Assembly: GCA_050952125.1 (NCBI GenBank)
Contig: JBMNKK010000004.1
Location: forward strand, 248,001 to 312,000
Source: UBA3951 sp050952125
GTDB lineage: Bacteria; Bacillota; Sulfobacillia; Fermentithermobacillales; Fermentithermobacillaceae
Length of the DNA stretch: 64,000 nucleotides
Direction: 5' to 3'
Below, piece by piece: positions 9,406 through 18,090 of the stretch (positions within the stretch are counted from its first letter, which is position 1; each line of letters opens with the position of its first letter). The position numbers and the translations under genes were made by a program. Below the pieces are notes generated by a model. It was not told where the DNA came from. It worked only from the letters and a program-made list of their open reading frames with translations, and did not search any database.

Positions 9406-12400
9406 TCAGAGTATCGGTTCGTCCTCGTTCCCACCCGGTTCATCGATTTCTTCGGGTTCCTCAGGCTCCTCGTGCCCCGGCCCCACCCTCACCTCGTAGT
9501 CAGGGTCAAGGTCGCGCAGGGAGCGCACGCGGTCAAACCGCTCGAAGTCGTCCGCGGCCCTCTTGGGACGCCTCTTGGCAGCCCTCGACCTGCCGGATGC
9601 CTTCTTCTTCTTGGGCTCGCCCGCCTCTTCGTCCTCTTCGATCGGGACGACATCGGGGATGGTCAAATTCTTGAAGAGGTCCTCGAGAGACAGCTTTTCT
9701 TCAGTCTCAGCCTTTTCTTCATCCGGCTGCTCGTCAGCGCCCCTCAAGCGGGCAAGAACATCGAGGTCAAAGGATTCAGCGCCGGCTCCTGCAGCGTCTT
9801 CATCCGCCGACTCATCCACATCCGCATCTTCGGCGGGTATGGCTTCGTCGTCGGCGGCAATCTCAACCTCGTCGGCGGCGACCTCTTCCTCCTCTTCTTC
9901 CTCTTCCCCTTCAGGAAGGATATCTCGCTTCCTCGTGTGCCTGGGCAGCCTTCGCGGCTCACCCTCGGTCACCAGGTCAAGATCCCGAGCGGTCTCCTGG
10001 ATATCCTCATCGAGCTCCTTGATCTCGATCTCCTTGCCTTCGTCATCCAGAATCTTGACATCCAGGGCAAGGCTCTGGAGCTCTTTCAGAAGCACCTTGA
10101 ATGACTCCGGCACTCCCGGCTCGGGTATATTAAGTCCCTTTACAATGGCCTCGTACGTCTTGACACGGCCGGTCCTGTCGTCGGATTTTACCGTCAGCAT
10201 CTCCTGCAGGGTATAGGCGGCCCCGTAGGCCTCGAGCGCCCATACCTCCATCTCGCCGAAGCGCTGTCCGCCCATCTGAGCTTTGCCTCCGAGGGGCTGC
10301 TGTGTAACCAAGGAGTAAGGTCCGGTTGACCTGGCGTGGACTTTGTCGTCAACCAAGTGCAGGAGTTTCATCATGTAGACTTGGCCCGTAGTTATCGGAT
10401 TGTCGAAATATTCGCCGGTGCGGCCGTCCCTGAGCCAGATCTTTCCGTCTCGAGGCAGGCCGGCTTTCTCCAAGAGGTCATGGATCTCTTCCTCAGTTAT
10501 TCCGTCAAAGACCGGAGTCGCGATGTGCATGCCTAAAGCCCTCGCGGCCCATCCCAGGTGACACTCTAGAACCTGCCCCAAGTTCAGCCTGGAAGGCACG
10601 CCCAAAGGAGTCAGCACTATCTGTACGGGTGTACCGTCAGGCAGGAAGGGCATATCTTCTCTGGGAAGGATCTTGGCAACGACGCCCTTGTTCCCATGGC
10701 GCCCCGCCATCTTGTCTCCCTCTGAGATCTTCCTTCGTTGAGCCACGTATACGCGCACCAGTTGGTTCACACCGGGCGGCAGTTCGTCGCCGGCTTCTCT
10801 CGTGAACACCTTGACGTCGACCACTATCCCACTCTCGCCGTGAGGCATCTTGAGGGAGTTGTCCCTCACTTCCCGGGCCTTCTCACCGAATATGGCCCTT
10901 AGGAGGCGCTCTTCGGCGGTGAGCTCGGTCTCCCCCTTGGGAGTGACTTTGCCCACCAGGATATCTCCCGACCTCACTTCCGCGCCGATCCTGATAACGC
11001 CGCGGTCATCGAGGTCCTTCAGCTGGTCTTCGCTCACGTTCGGTATGTCTTTCGTGATCTCTTCCGGACCGAGCCTGGTGTCGCGAGCGTCGCACTCGTA
11101 TTCCTCAATGTGGATGGACGTAAACGTGTCGTCCTCCACCAGTTCCCTTGAAATCAGTATGGCGTCCTCGTAGTTGAAGCCCTGCCACGGCATATAAGCG
11201 ACTATGACGTTTCGGCCCAGCGCCAACTCGCCGCCTGAAGCAGACGGCCCGTCCGCTATGATCTCGCCCTCTTCAACCATTTGGCCCTTAGTGACTATCG
11301 GCTTGTAGTTGAAGCAGGTACCGTGGTTGGAGCGGGCAAACTTGGTGAGTACAAACCGGTCTTCACCGCCGTCGTTTGCCTCAATCACTATCTCGGCTGC
11401 GGAAACACGTTTCACGCGGCCCGCCCTCTTCGCTGCCAACACGGCACCCGAGTCAAGGGCGGCTCTGTACTCCAGCCCTGTTCCGATGAGCGGCGCCTCT
11501 GTCCTGATGACCGGAACCGCCTGCCTCTGCATGTTGGATCCCATGAGGGCGCGGGCACCTTCGTCGTGCTCAAGGAAGGGAATGAGAGAAGTCGCCACCG
11601 AGAAGACCTGCTTGGGTGACACGTCCATGTACTCAAGCTTGTCGGGCGTTACTTCCAGAACTTCGTCTCTGTAACGCGAGAGCACTCTCTCACTCAGGAA
11701 ATAGCCTTCTTCATCAATCCTCGCGTTTGCCTGAGCGATGACGCACTCGTCCTCTTCATCGGCTGTAAGGTAGACAACCTCGTCGGTCACCCGCTTGGCA
11801 ACCTTGTCGACCTTGCGGTACGGAGTCTCGACAAACCCCAGACGGTTGACACGTGCATAGCAGGTGAGCGACCCGGTCAAGCCGATGTTAGGACCTTCAG
11901 GGGTCTCGATCGGGCACATGCGTCCGTAGTGGGAATGGTGAACGTCGCGGACTTCCATACCCGCTCTGTCACGGGTGAGACCTCCCGGTCCCAGAGCAGA
12001 CAACCTTCTCTTTGCCGTAAGCTCGGTAAGAGGGTTGGTCTGTTCCATGAACTGCGACAGCTGGCTGGAACCGAAAAACTCTTTGATCGCGCCCACGACG
12101 GGCCTCACGTTGATGAGAGCCTGGGGAGTGATGATGTCGATATCCTGGATGGTCATTCGCTCGCGCACAACGCGCTCCATCCTCGTAAGTCCCACTCTGA
12201 ATTGATTCTGCAGGAGTTCCCCGACGCACCTGACCCGCCTGTTGCCCAAGTGGTCGATGTCGTCGATGGTGCCGACTCCCTTGAAAAGCCCGAAGAAATA
12301 GTTGACCGCCGCGACGACGTCCTCGCGGAACAGGGTCTTCTCCTTGGCGAGCACTTCCTGGGAAATGTCGAAACGGCCGTTGCCCACAACATGGACTACC

Positions 12401-13395
12401 TGTCCGTCTGCAGTTGTGACGTCGATTACGTTCACTCGCTTGTCCGTCAACATGACAGCAACATCACGGTCTATGAACGTTCCGGCCTTCACCAGGAGAT
12501 GTCCGGTAACGGGATCCAACACGTCCATAGTGGCAGTCGTGTTGACGATCCTTCTCCTCAGGATAAACTTCTTATTCAGGCGGTAGCGCCCGACGGTAGC
12601 CAGGTCATAGCGCCTGGGTTCGAAGAAAAGCGATTCAAAAAGGTTTCTCGCGCTTTCGACCGTAGGCGGCTCTCCCGGGCGCAGCCTCTTGTATATCTCA
12701 ACCAGAGCTTCGTCTCTGGTCTTGGTGGTGTCTTTGTCAAGAGTGTTTCTGAGCGGGACGCTTTCTCCCATAACCTCCAGGATCGAAGCATCAGTCTCAT
12801 AGCCGATCGCTCGAAGAAGAACGGTAAGTGGCAGTTTTCTGGTCCGGTCGACCCTGACCCAACAGATGTCGTTACTGTCAGACTCCATCTCCAGCCAAGC
12901 TCCGCGGTTGGGGATGAGCGTGGCGAAATGGAGTCGTTTCCCGTTGGGGTCGGTCTCGTAGGAGTAGTAGGCTCCGGGCGACCTCACCAACTGGCTCACG
13001 ATCACTCTCTCGGCACCGTTTATAATGAAGGTTCCGGCTTCGGTCATGAGGGGGAAGTCTCCCATGAAGACTTCCTGCTCTTTAACCTCTCCGGTCTGCT
13101 GGTTGACCAGCCTTACCTTCACTTTCAGAGGGGCCGAGTACGTGACGTCCCGTTCCTTGCACTCGCGTACGGAGTACTTGGGTTCCCCCAAATTGTAGTC
13201 GATGAATTCAAGAACCAGATTCTCCGTGAAGTCTTTGATCGGAGAGATGTCTCGAAAAACCTCCCGGAGGCCTTCGTCAAGGAACCACTGGTAGGAATCC
13301 CGCTGAACCGACACAAGGTTCGGTATCTCAAGGATTTCGTTGATCCGGCCATAGCTAAGCCGCTCACGCCTGCCTACCTTAATAGGATAGGCCAT
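9406..13395 (-). CDS. rpoB: RNA polymerase subunit beta with long charged C-terminal tail
   Basis: Catalytic beta subunit, 1329 residues. The ATG at 13395 (MAYPIKVGRRERLSYGRIN) is preferred because AAGGAG lies eight bases upstream; the longer GTG at 13404 would overlap that site. The rifampicin region (SSQLSQFMEQTNPLTELTAKRRLSALGPGG) and the C-terminal AQMGGQRFGEMEVWALEAYG motif are intact. After the usual end near KEIEIKELDED the frame continues about 200 residues. This tail has a run of eight glutamates, several Asp/Glu/Ala blocks, a Lys/Arg stretch (KKKKASGRSRAAKRRPKR) and a last acidic segment. It is part of the same open frame and not a frameshift. Promoter at 13531-13559. Confidence 0.98.
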   Translation of the reverse strand: MAYPIKVGRRERLSYGRINEILEIPNLVSVQRDSYQWFLDEGLREVFRDISPIKDFTENLVLEFIDYNLGEPKYSVRECKERDVTYSAPLKVKVRLVNQQTGEVKEQEVFMGDFPLMTEAGTFIINGAERVIVSQLVRSPGAYYSYETDPNGKRLHFATLIPNRGAWLEMESDSNDICWVRVDRTRKLPLTVLLRAIGYETDASILEVMGESVPLRNTLDKDTTKTRDEALVEIYKRLRPGEPPTVESARNLFESLFFEPRRYDLATVGRYRLNKKFILRRRIVNTTATMDVLDPVTGHLLVKAGTFIDRDVAVMLTDKRVNVIDVTTADGQVVHVVGNGRFDISQEVLAKEKTLFREDVVAAVNYFFGLFKGVGTIDDIDHLGNRRVRCVGELLQNQFRVGLTRMERVVRERMTIQDIDIITPQALINVRPVVGAIKEFFGSSQLSQFMEQTNPLTELTAKRRLSALGPGGLTRDRAGMEVRDVHHSHYGRMCPIETPEGPNIGLTGSLTCYARVNRLGFVETPYRKVDKVAKRVTDEVVYLTADEEDECVIAQANARIDEEGYFLSERVLSRYRDEVLEVTPDKLEYMDVSPKQVFSVATSLIPFLEHDEGARALMGSNMQRQAVPVIRTEAPLIGTGLEYRAALDSGAVLAAKRAGRVKRVSAAEIVIEANDGGEDRFVLTKFARSNHGTCFNYKPIVTKGQMVEEGEIIADGPSASGGELALGRNVIVAYMPWQGFNYEDAILISRELVEDDTFTSIHIEEYECDARDTRLGPEEITKDIPNVSEDQLKDLDDRGVIRIGAEVRSGDILVGKVTPKGETELTAEERLLRAIFGEKAREVRDNSLKMPHGESGIVVDVKVFTREAGDELPPGVNQLVRVYVAQRRKISEGDKMAGRHGNKGVVAKILPREDMPFLPDGTPVQIVLTPLGVPSRLNLGQVLECHLGWAARALGMHIATPVFDGITEEEIHDLLEKAGLPRDGKIWLRDGRTGEYFDNPITTGQVYMMKLLHLVDDKVHARSTGPYSLVTQQPLGGKAQMGGQRFGEMEVWALEAYGAAYTLQEMLTVKSDDRTGRVKTYEAIVKGLNIPEPGVPESFKVLLKELQSLALDVKILDDEGKEIEIKELDEDIQETARDLDLVTEGEPRRLPRHTRKRDILPEGEEEEEEEEVAADEVEIAADDEAIPAEDADVDESADEDAAGAGAESFDLDVLARLRGADEQPDEEKAETEEKLSLEDLFKNLTIPDVVPIEEDEEAGEPKKKKASGRSRAAKRRPKRAADDFERFDRVRSLRDLDPDYEVRVGPGHEEPEEPEEIDEPGGNEDEPIL

Positions 13396-13443
13396 GAAGT
13401 TCACTCCTTAGGGGGTAAGTAGTTTCGCCGGTGCATTGTAGGA

Positions 13444-13485
13444 ACGGAACTTGCCATCACTTCCCTATTCTACCCGAAGTTCCGT
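13444..13485. repeat. Inverted repeat in rpoB leader
   Basis: ACGGAACTT (13444-13452) is repeated inverted as AAGTTCCGT (13477-13485), a 9-bp stem with a 24-nt loop. It lies in the 5' untranslated region between the rpoB promoter and the start codon. It could fold in the mRNA and affect rpoB translation or stability. No T-run, so not a terminator. Confidence 0.4.
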
Positions 13486-13530
13486 AAACTGATTCCAGTC
13501 CGGCAGGGTAAAAGCTGCGTACAAATTCCA

Positions 13531-13559
13531 ATGCTATCACGCCTGTCGCAGCACGTCAA
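13531..13559 (-). promoter_or_regulatory. Promoter of rpoB-rpoC
   Basis: Minus strand: -35 TTGACG (13554-13559), 17 bp, -10 TAGCAT (13531-13536). The site lies between dapA and rpoB and leaves a leader of about 130 nt. It explains how rpoBC can be expressed although the dap genes separate it from rplL. Confidence 0.65.
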
Positions 13560-13579
13560 CAGGCGTCGCAGGATCTCGC

Positions 13580-13604
13580 CGCTCCCAATTTCAGGTAGGG
13601 AGCG
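13580..13604 (-). terminator. Hairpin right after dapA stop, no T-run
   Basis: CGCTCCC (13580-13586) pairs with GGGAGCG (13598-13604) around an 11-nt loop, immediately after the dapA stop codon. The downstream minus-strand sequence lacks a T-run, so termination may be partial and read-through into rpoB is possible. Confidence 0.35.
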
Positions 13605-14513
13605 CTAGCTAGGATCTCCAATAAGTCCCAGGTCAACGAGTACCCTCTCTATTTCATCTCTCTCGGCGTCGGTAGGTGGGCACAGAGGCAGCCTAAACCC
13701 GCCGACATTCCGTCCGCTTAGCCGGAGGGCGGTCTTCACAGGCACCGGGTTCGTGGTCACGAAGAGCGCCTTGAACAGCCGGAAAAGCCTGAGATGGATA
13801 TCTCTGGCCTCTGAAATCTGACCGCCATGAAAACAGTCTACCATACGCCGGAGATCTTTCGCTACGAGGTGGGCGGCGACAGAGACTATCCCCGACCCGC
13901 CGACCGACAGTATAGGCAACGTGAGGCTGTCGTCTCCGGAGTACAGGTAAAAGTCTCCCCTGCAGTTGGCCAGCATGTGTGACGCCTGGTCAAGATTCCC
14001 CGAAGCCTCTTTGATAGCCGCTACGTTCTTGTGGTTCGACAGCCGTAGAACCGTATCAGGGCTCATATTGACGCCGGTGCGCCCGGGCACGTTGTAGAGC
14101 ATTATAGGTAGTGAAGTGGCTTCGGATATGGCGGTGAAGTGGCGGTAAAGTCCCTCTTGACTCGGCTTGTTGTAGTACGGAGTCACAGCCAAAATCCCGT
14201 CCGCGCCGGCCTTCTCAGATAGCCCGGTGAGTTCGACGCTTTCCTTAGTGTTGTACCCGCTTGCCCCGGCCCACAACAGGGCTGACGACCCAATCTCAGC
14301 GCGTATTTCTTCGATGAGGCGACATTTCTCGTCTACCGTCAGCGTAGGCGACTCTCCGGTGGTGCCTGATACCACAATGCCGTCTACTCCGTCGGCAACC
14401 AGTCTTGAGGCCAAAGACCTGGCCTCGGCGTAGTTAACCGACAGATCTTCATTGAAAGGAGTGATAAGTGCCACAATGACGCTCCCATAAGGCGACTTCC
14501 TCAAATCTTCCAC
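13605..14513 (-). CDS. dapA: 4-hydroxy-tetrahydrodipicolinate synthase
   Basis: Condenses aspartate semialdehyde with pyruvate, the first committed step to diaminopimelate, lysine and, in spore formers, dipicolinate. Family motifs: GTTGESPTL, YYNKPSQEGLY, YNVPGRTG (with the catalytic tyrosine) and the Schiff-base lysine in AIKEASG. The frame opens at 14600, but its first 29 residues overlap dapG and are not DapA-like. I place the start at the GTG at 14513 (302 residues); TTG at 14504 is also possible. Last gene of asd-dapG-dapA. Confidence 0.95.
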   Translation of the reverse strand: MEDLRKSPYGSVIVALITPFNEDLSVNYAEARSLASRLVADGVDGIVVSGTTGESPTLTVDEKCRLIEEIRAEIGSSALLWAGASGYNTKESVELTGLSEKAGADGILAVTPYYNKPSQEGLYRHFTAISEATSLPIMLYNVPGRTGVNMSPDTVLRLSNHKNVAAIKEASGNLDQASHMLANCRGDFYLYSGDDSLTLPILSVGGSGIVSVAAHLVAKDLRRMVDCFHGGQISEARDIHLRLFRLFKALFVTTNPVPVKTALRLSGRNVGGFRLPLCPPTDAERDEIERVLVDLGLIGDPS

Positions 14514-14518
14514 CTTCC

Positions 14519-15751
14519 TCAAGAAGCCGTTACCGACAGTCCGAACGCTCCGTGGAGGGCATTGACGGCCCTCGATAGGAGGTCCTGATCGATAAGGCAT
14601 GATATGGTTATGTTAGAGTCCGCCGAAGCGTGGACTCTGATTTTCTCCCTGCTTAACGTGCCCACAACCGTGTCCATCACTCCGGGTCTGCCGTGCATGC
14701 CGTGCCCTACCACCGTGACTTTGGCCTGACCTTCCCTCACCCCAACTGACAAGCCCAGCGCGAGAAGCCGTTTCTTCACTTCCTCTACCTGATCTTCAGG
14801 AATGACGAATGCCAGCCGGTCGGGAAACACGTTTATGAGGTCGAGGGACTTATCTTTAAGGGTGCTGAACACAGCCTCAACCGAATCGATCTCGCCCTTG
14901 TCGGGGTCTGTGACCAATACCTGGCACAGACCCGAACGGTAAGTCACCCCCGTTACCGGTTTCTCGCTCCTCACCGTCCGCCACGGATTATCAAGCTTTT
15001 CGCCTCCGCACAGGAGGGTTTTCTTGCTGTCCTTCTGCAAGGACCTGATCCATACCGGCACCTGAGCCCGTTGGGCTATCTCAACTGCGCGAGAATGGAT
15101 CACCTTCGCCCCTTCCCAAGCCAGGTGGGACACTTCCTCATAGCTGGCCTGCGGGATGGTCTTGGCGCCCTTAACTACTCGAGGGTCGGCCGTCATGATG
15201 CCTTCGACGTCAGTGTAGATTTCGACATATGCGGCATCCAAAGCGGCCCCGAGGGCGGTCGCGGTTGTATCGCTTCCTCCTCTTCCAAGAGTGGTTATGT
15301 CGCCCGATTCAGCGCGCCCCTGGAAGCCGGCGACCACAACGACGCGGCCCTCTTCCAAATGCCGCTTTACGTGCGCGGGATCTACATTGATAATGTTCGC
15401 GTTGCCAAAACGCGAGTCGGTCACTATGCCGGCCTGACCTCCGGACAAAGCCAGCGCGGAGATCCCCCTCGACCGGAGTTCCTGGACCATGAGAACGGCC
15501 GAGATGACCTCTCCGCACGATACCAGGAGGTCAAGCTCTCTAGGAGCTACTTCGCCGCAAATGCTCTTGGCCAAAGAGATCAGAGTGTCGGTAGCGTAGG
15601 GCTCCCCCTTTCTGCCCATCGCCGAAACAACGGCGCACACCTGATAGCCCTCTCTAAGCGCATCCTGAATTCTGTCGCAGGTAGACTCGCGCTTTTCTGG
15701 AGAGTCGAGGCTGGTACCTCCGAATTTCTGTACTACAACCACTCTCTTCAC
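14519..15751 (-). CDS. dapG: Aspartate kinase, DapG type
   Basis: 410-residue monofunctional aspartokinase that phosphorylates aspartate to start the lysine/threonine/methionine pathway. N-terminal kinase signature VQKFGGTSL, then SAMGRKGEPYATD and GRGGSDTTATALGAALDA. Two C-terminal ACT domains cover roughly residues 265-410. The sequence resembles B. subtilis DapG, the isozyme linked to diaminopimelate and spore dipicolinate supply, more than the LysC isozymes. The frame starts 18 nt after asd. An internal start for a separate small ACT subunit, as in lysC-type genes, was not examined in detail. Confidence 0.95.
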   Translation of the reverse strand: MKRVVVVQKFGGTSLDSPEKRESTCDRIQDALREGYQVCAVVSAMGRKGEPYATDTLISLAKSICGEVAPRELDLLVSCGEVISAVLMVQELRSRGISALALSGGQAGIVTDSRFGNANIINVDPAHVKRHLEEGRVVVVAGFQGRAESGDITTLGRGGSDTTATALGAALDAAYVEIYTDVEGIMTADPRVVKGAKTIPQASYEEVSHLAWEGAKVIHSRAVEIAQRAQVPVWIRSLQKDSKKTLLCGGEKLDNPWRTVRSEKPVTGVTYRSGLCQVLVTDPDKGEIDSVEAVFSTLKDKSLDLINVFPDRLAFVIPEDQVEEVKKRLLALGLSVGVREGQAKVTVVGHGMHGRPGVMDTVVGTLSREKIRVHASADSNITISCLIDQDLLSRAVNALHGAFGLSVTAS

Positions 15752-15769
15752 CTCCGAAAAACGCGAGAC

Positions 15770-16780
15770 CTAGAGGTTCTTCGCAAGAAGATTGAACACG
15801 TTGACCGCGTTGGTGGCGGCGCCCCGATAGAGGTTATCCGCGACTACCCACAAGAGGACTCCGTTTTCTGAGGATAGATCTTTGCGGATACGTCCAACAT
15901 AGACCTCATCCGTATCTCGCGCGTTTATGGGCATCGGATAGACAGAGTTCTTCGGATCGTCTTCGACTACCAATCCTGGAGCCGCTCGTAGGACGCTCCT
16001 CAGTTCATCGAGCCCGGCTGCCTTCGATGTCTCAACCAAGCAGGCCTCGGAATGGCCTATGAAAACTGGCACGCGGACACACGTCGTTGAGATCCTGAGC
16101 TCAGGGATCCGGAGGATCTTGCGAGTCTCGTTCACCATCTTCATTTCTTCCTTTGTGTATCCGTCATCCAAGAAGGAGTCGATCTGAGGGATCAAGTTGA
16201 ACCCGATCTGGTGGGGAAACTGTGTCTCGTATTCCCGGCGCTTTGCGCGGGAAGGAAAGAGAAGGCTCTCCGATTCGTCCTCCAACTGCTCCATCGCCTG
16301 ATATCCCACTCCGGAAACGGCCTGGTAAGTAGATACGTACACCCTCTCAAGCCCAAAGTGACTGAGAATAGGCTTCAGCACCATAACCAGTTGAATGGTG
16401 GAGCAGTTGGGACCTGCGATGAGGCCTTTATGTGATAAAGCGTCCTCAGGGTTGACCTCAGGCACCACCAGGGGTACCTCCGGGTCCATACGGAAAGCAC
16501 TCGAGGTATCGATTATCACAGGTCCTCCCACCAGCGCATCGGCCAATTCGCGTGAAGCCGACGTGGGAGTGCACAGAATGACCGCATCCATAGATTTGAG
16601 GTCGTTAACGTCTGTTTTCCTTATAGTAAGGGTCTTGTCGCCGAACGGGACGGATGTTCCGACAGATTTGCCGAGCCCGGTCAAGACGAGTTCAAGACCA
16701 TCAATGTTTGACTTGGAGAGATTCCGGACGACTCGCCTGCCAACCAGCCCGCCCGCCCCTACAACCGCTAGGTTTCGCAC
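15770..16780 (-). CDS. asd: Aspartate-semialdehyde dehydrogenase
   Basis: 336-residue NADPH-dependent enzyme converting aspartyl phosphate to the semialdehyde. It has the Rossmann start VVGAGGLVGRRVVRNL, the catalytic cysteine in AGPNCSTIQ and the conserved histidine region VFIGHSEA. GTG start with an AAGG-type ribosome binding site. First gene of a three-gene operon with dapG and dapA, driven by the promoter at 16830-16858. In the usual bacterial order rpoB directly follows rplL, so this operon is inserted. Confidence 0.96.
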   Translation of the reverse strand: MRNLAVVGAGGLVGRRVVRNLSKSNIDGLELVLTGLGKSVGTSVPFGDKTLTIRKTDVNDLKSMDAVILCTPTSASRELADALVGGPVIIDTSSAFRMDPEVPLVVPEVNPEDALSHKGLIAGPNCSTIQLVMVLKPILSHFGLERVYVSTYQAVSGVGYQAMEQLEDESESLLFPSRAKRREYETQFPHQIGFNLIPQIDSFLDDGYTKEEMKMVNETRKILRIPELRISTTCVRVPVFIGHSEACLVETSKAAGLDELRSVLRAAPGLVVEDDPKNSVYPMPINARDTDEVYVGRIRKDLSSENGVLLWVVADNLYRGAATNAVNVFNLLAKNL

Positions 16781-16829
16781 TCTTGCTCATCACCTTCCGT
16801 GGAGTGTACGCCATAAATGGTAATACCAC

Positions 16830-16858
16830 AATATACGTTTAGCGCCCGCAAATGTAAA
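16830..16858 (-). promoter_or_regulatory. Promoter of asd-dapG-dapA
   Basis: Minus strand: -35 TTTACA (16853-16858), 17 bp, -10 TATATT (16830-16835), 50 nt upstream of asd and just past the rplL terminator. A second weaker pair (TTGTGG, 17 bp, TACACT) overlaps downstream. Confidence 0.65.
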
Positions 16859-16884
16859 GACAGGCGGCAAAGATTTGCCGCCTG
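16849..16884 (-). terminator. Rho-independent terminator after rplL
   Basis: CAGGCGGCAAA (16861-16871) and TTTGCCGCCTG (16874-16884) form a strong GC-rich stem, followed on the minus strand by TCTTTACATTT. It ends the rplJ-rplL transcript. Its tail overlaps the -35 region of the asd promoter. Confidence 0.8.
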
Positions 16885-16917
16885 CCCACACAAACGAAAC
16901 CACGGATAAATCTGTTG

Positions 16918-17310
16918 TTACTTAACTTCGACCTTCCCGCCGGCCTTCTCGAGAGCCTCTTTCGCCTTAGTGGCCTCTTCCTTGGTAACCTTCTCTTTAA
17001 TAGCCTTGGGAGCAGCCTCGACCAATTCCTTGGCTTCCTTGAGGCCAAGGCCGGTGAGCTCGCGCACGGTCTTGATGACGGCAACCCTGCTGGCTCCTGC
17101 GTCGGTAAGGATAACGTCAAACTCAGTCTTCTCTTCCTCAGCCGGGGCGGCCTCAGCCGCGGGAGCAGCGCCACCTGCGGGAGCAGCGACAACTGCGGCC
17201 GCAGCGGAGACTCCGAACTCGGTCTCGAACTGCTTAACCAACTCTGCGAGTTCAAGGACCGTCATACCCTTAACGAGTTCCAGAACCTGTTCAACCTTAG
17301 ACACTTTCAT
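16918..17310 (-). CDS. rplL: 50S ribosomal protein L7/L12
   Basis: 130-residue stalk protein that recruits translational GTPases. N-terminal dimerisation segment, an Ala/Pro-rich hinge around residues 38-58, and the conserved C-terminal domain EEKTEFDVILTDAG through LKEAKELVEAAPKAIKE. ATG start, 33 nt after rplJ; followed by a strong terminator. Confidence 0.98.
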   Translation of the reverse strand: MKVSKVEQVLELVKGMTVLELAELVKQFETEFGVSAAAAVVAAPAGGAAPAAEAAPAEEEKTEFDVILTDAGASRVAVIKTVRELTGLGLKEAKELVEAAPKAIKEKVTKEEATKAKEALEKAGGKVEVK

Positions 17311-17343
17311 ACACCTGACTTTCGTGTGATATTCATGGCTCGG

Positions 17344-17883
17344 CTAATCGGCCGCTTCTTCTTCTCTCTTGACCCTAAGAGCTTCCACTGCTCTGGCAAA
17401 TCCAGACAACATACTGTTCATCACCATGGCGAATGACGTCATGGGACTCTGCATTGTGCCTGCCACCTTGGCCAGCAGCTGTTCCTTGGACGGGAGCGTG
17501 GCTAGGTACATCACCCTTTCGGCACTGAGGACCGCTCCATCCAGCATTCCTCCCTTGATTTTGAGGGCAGGAATATCCTTGCCGGCGGCCGCCACGACTC
17601 TCGCTGCTGTGGTGGGATCCATATCGTTCATGGCTATGGCGGTGGGCCCCTCAAGCATGGGGCCGGGCTTCTCCCAACCCAGTGAGTCAATGGCGCGGAC
17701 TGCCAGGGTGTTCTTGGCTACTTTGTACTCGACCTTCGCCTCGCGGCAAGCTCTCCGGAGTTTGGTGTCGTCCGCTACAGTAACTCCTCTGAAGTCGACA
17801 AACACAATGCTCTTAGCCTTCGACATGGCTTCCTTGAGCATTTCCTGCTTTTTCGCCTTCTCGATCCGCTGCTTCTTCTCCAA
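17344..17883 (-). CDS. rplJ: 50S ribosomal protein L10
   Basis: 179-residue base of the L7/L12 stalk. Recognised by KAKSIVFVDFRGVTVADDTK, VEYKVAKNTLAVRA and the C-terminal helix ATLPSKEQLLAKVAGTMQSP. Starts with TTG six bases after GGGGGG. Preceded by an L10 leader with an attenuator, so L10 probably controls its own operon (known for the leader family). Confidence 0.97.
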   Translation of the reverse strand: MEKKQRIEKAKKQEMLKEAMSKAKSIVFVDFRGVTVADDTKLRRACREAKVEYKVAKNTLAVRAIDSLGWEKPGPMLEGPTAIAMNDMDPTTAARVVAAAGKDIPALKIKGGMLDGAVLSAERVMYLATLPSKEQLLAKVAGTMQSPMTSFAMVMNSMLSGFARAVEALRVKREEEAAD

Positions 17884-17924
17884 CTTCTTCCCCCCTTTGG
17901 GCGCTGCATAATCCTAGAAGATCC

Positions 17925-17954
17925 AAAAGGACCCCCGCACGAAGCGTGGGTCCT
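17925..17954 (-). terminator. Attenuator of the L10 leader
   Basis: AGGACCC and GGGTCCT (outer ends 17928 and 17954) form a stem around the loop sequence GAAGC, followed on the minus strand by TTTT. Placed between the L10 binding region and rplJ, as expected for a conditional terminator. Confidence 0.7.
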
Positions 17955-18062
17955 CAATGACGAGCGGAAAATCGCGTGTCACTCGGGAGCCATACCTCGG
18001 CGGGCGGCTCCGGTCTCCCGGAGCACTTACGTCTTTCGACACCTGCTGTCTTCGGATACCCC
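17926..18062 (-). promoter_or_regulatory. L10 ribosomal leader (autoregulatory mRNA element)
   Basis: The 207-nt rplA-rplJ gap contains, on the minus strand, the conserved L10-leader elements: CCGAAGACAGCAGGTG, then GTAAGTGCTCC and CCGCCGAGGTATGG. A hairpin terminator lies upstream of the rplJ ribosome binding site. In the known family, the L10-(L12)4 complex binds the kink-turn part and lowers downstream expression. Boundaries are approximate. Confidence 0.8.
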
Positions 18063-18090
18063 GTATTCTCTTGTGCTAAAACAACTGCTC

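Noticed and set aside
11929..13422. 497-codon plus-strand open frame opposite rpoB
   Set aside because: Complete shadow of rpoB in G+C-rich DNA; no family resemblance and no ribosome binding site.
13605..14600. Long form of dapA starting at 14600
   Set aside because: The first 29 codons overlap dapG and do not match DapA; GTG at 14513 fits family length.
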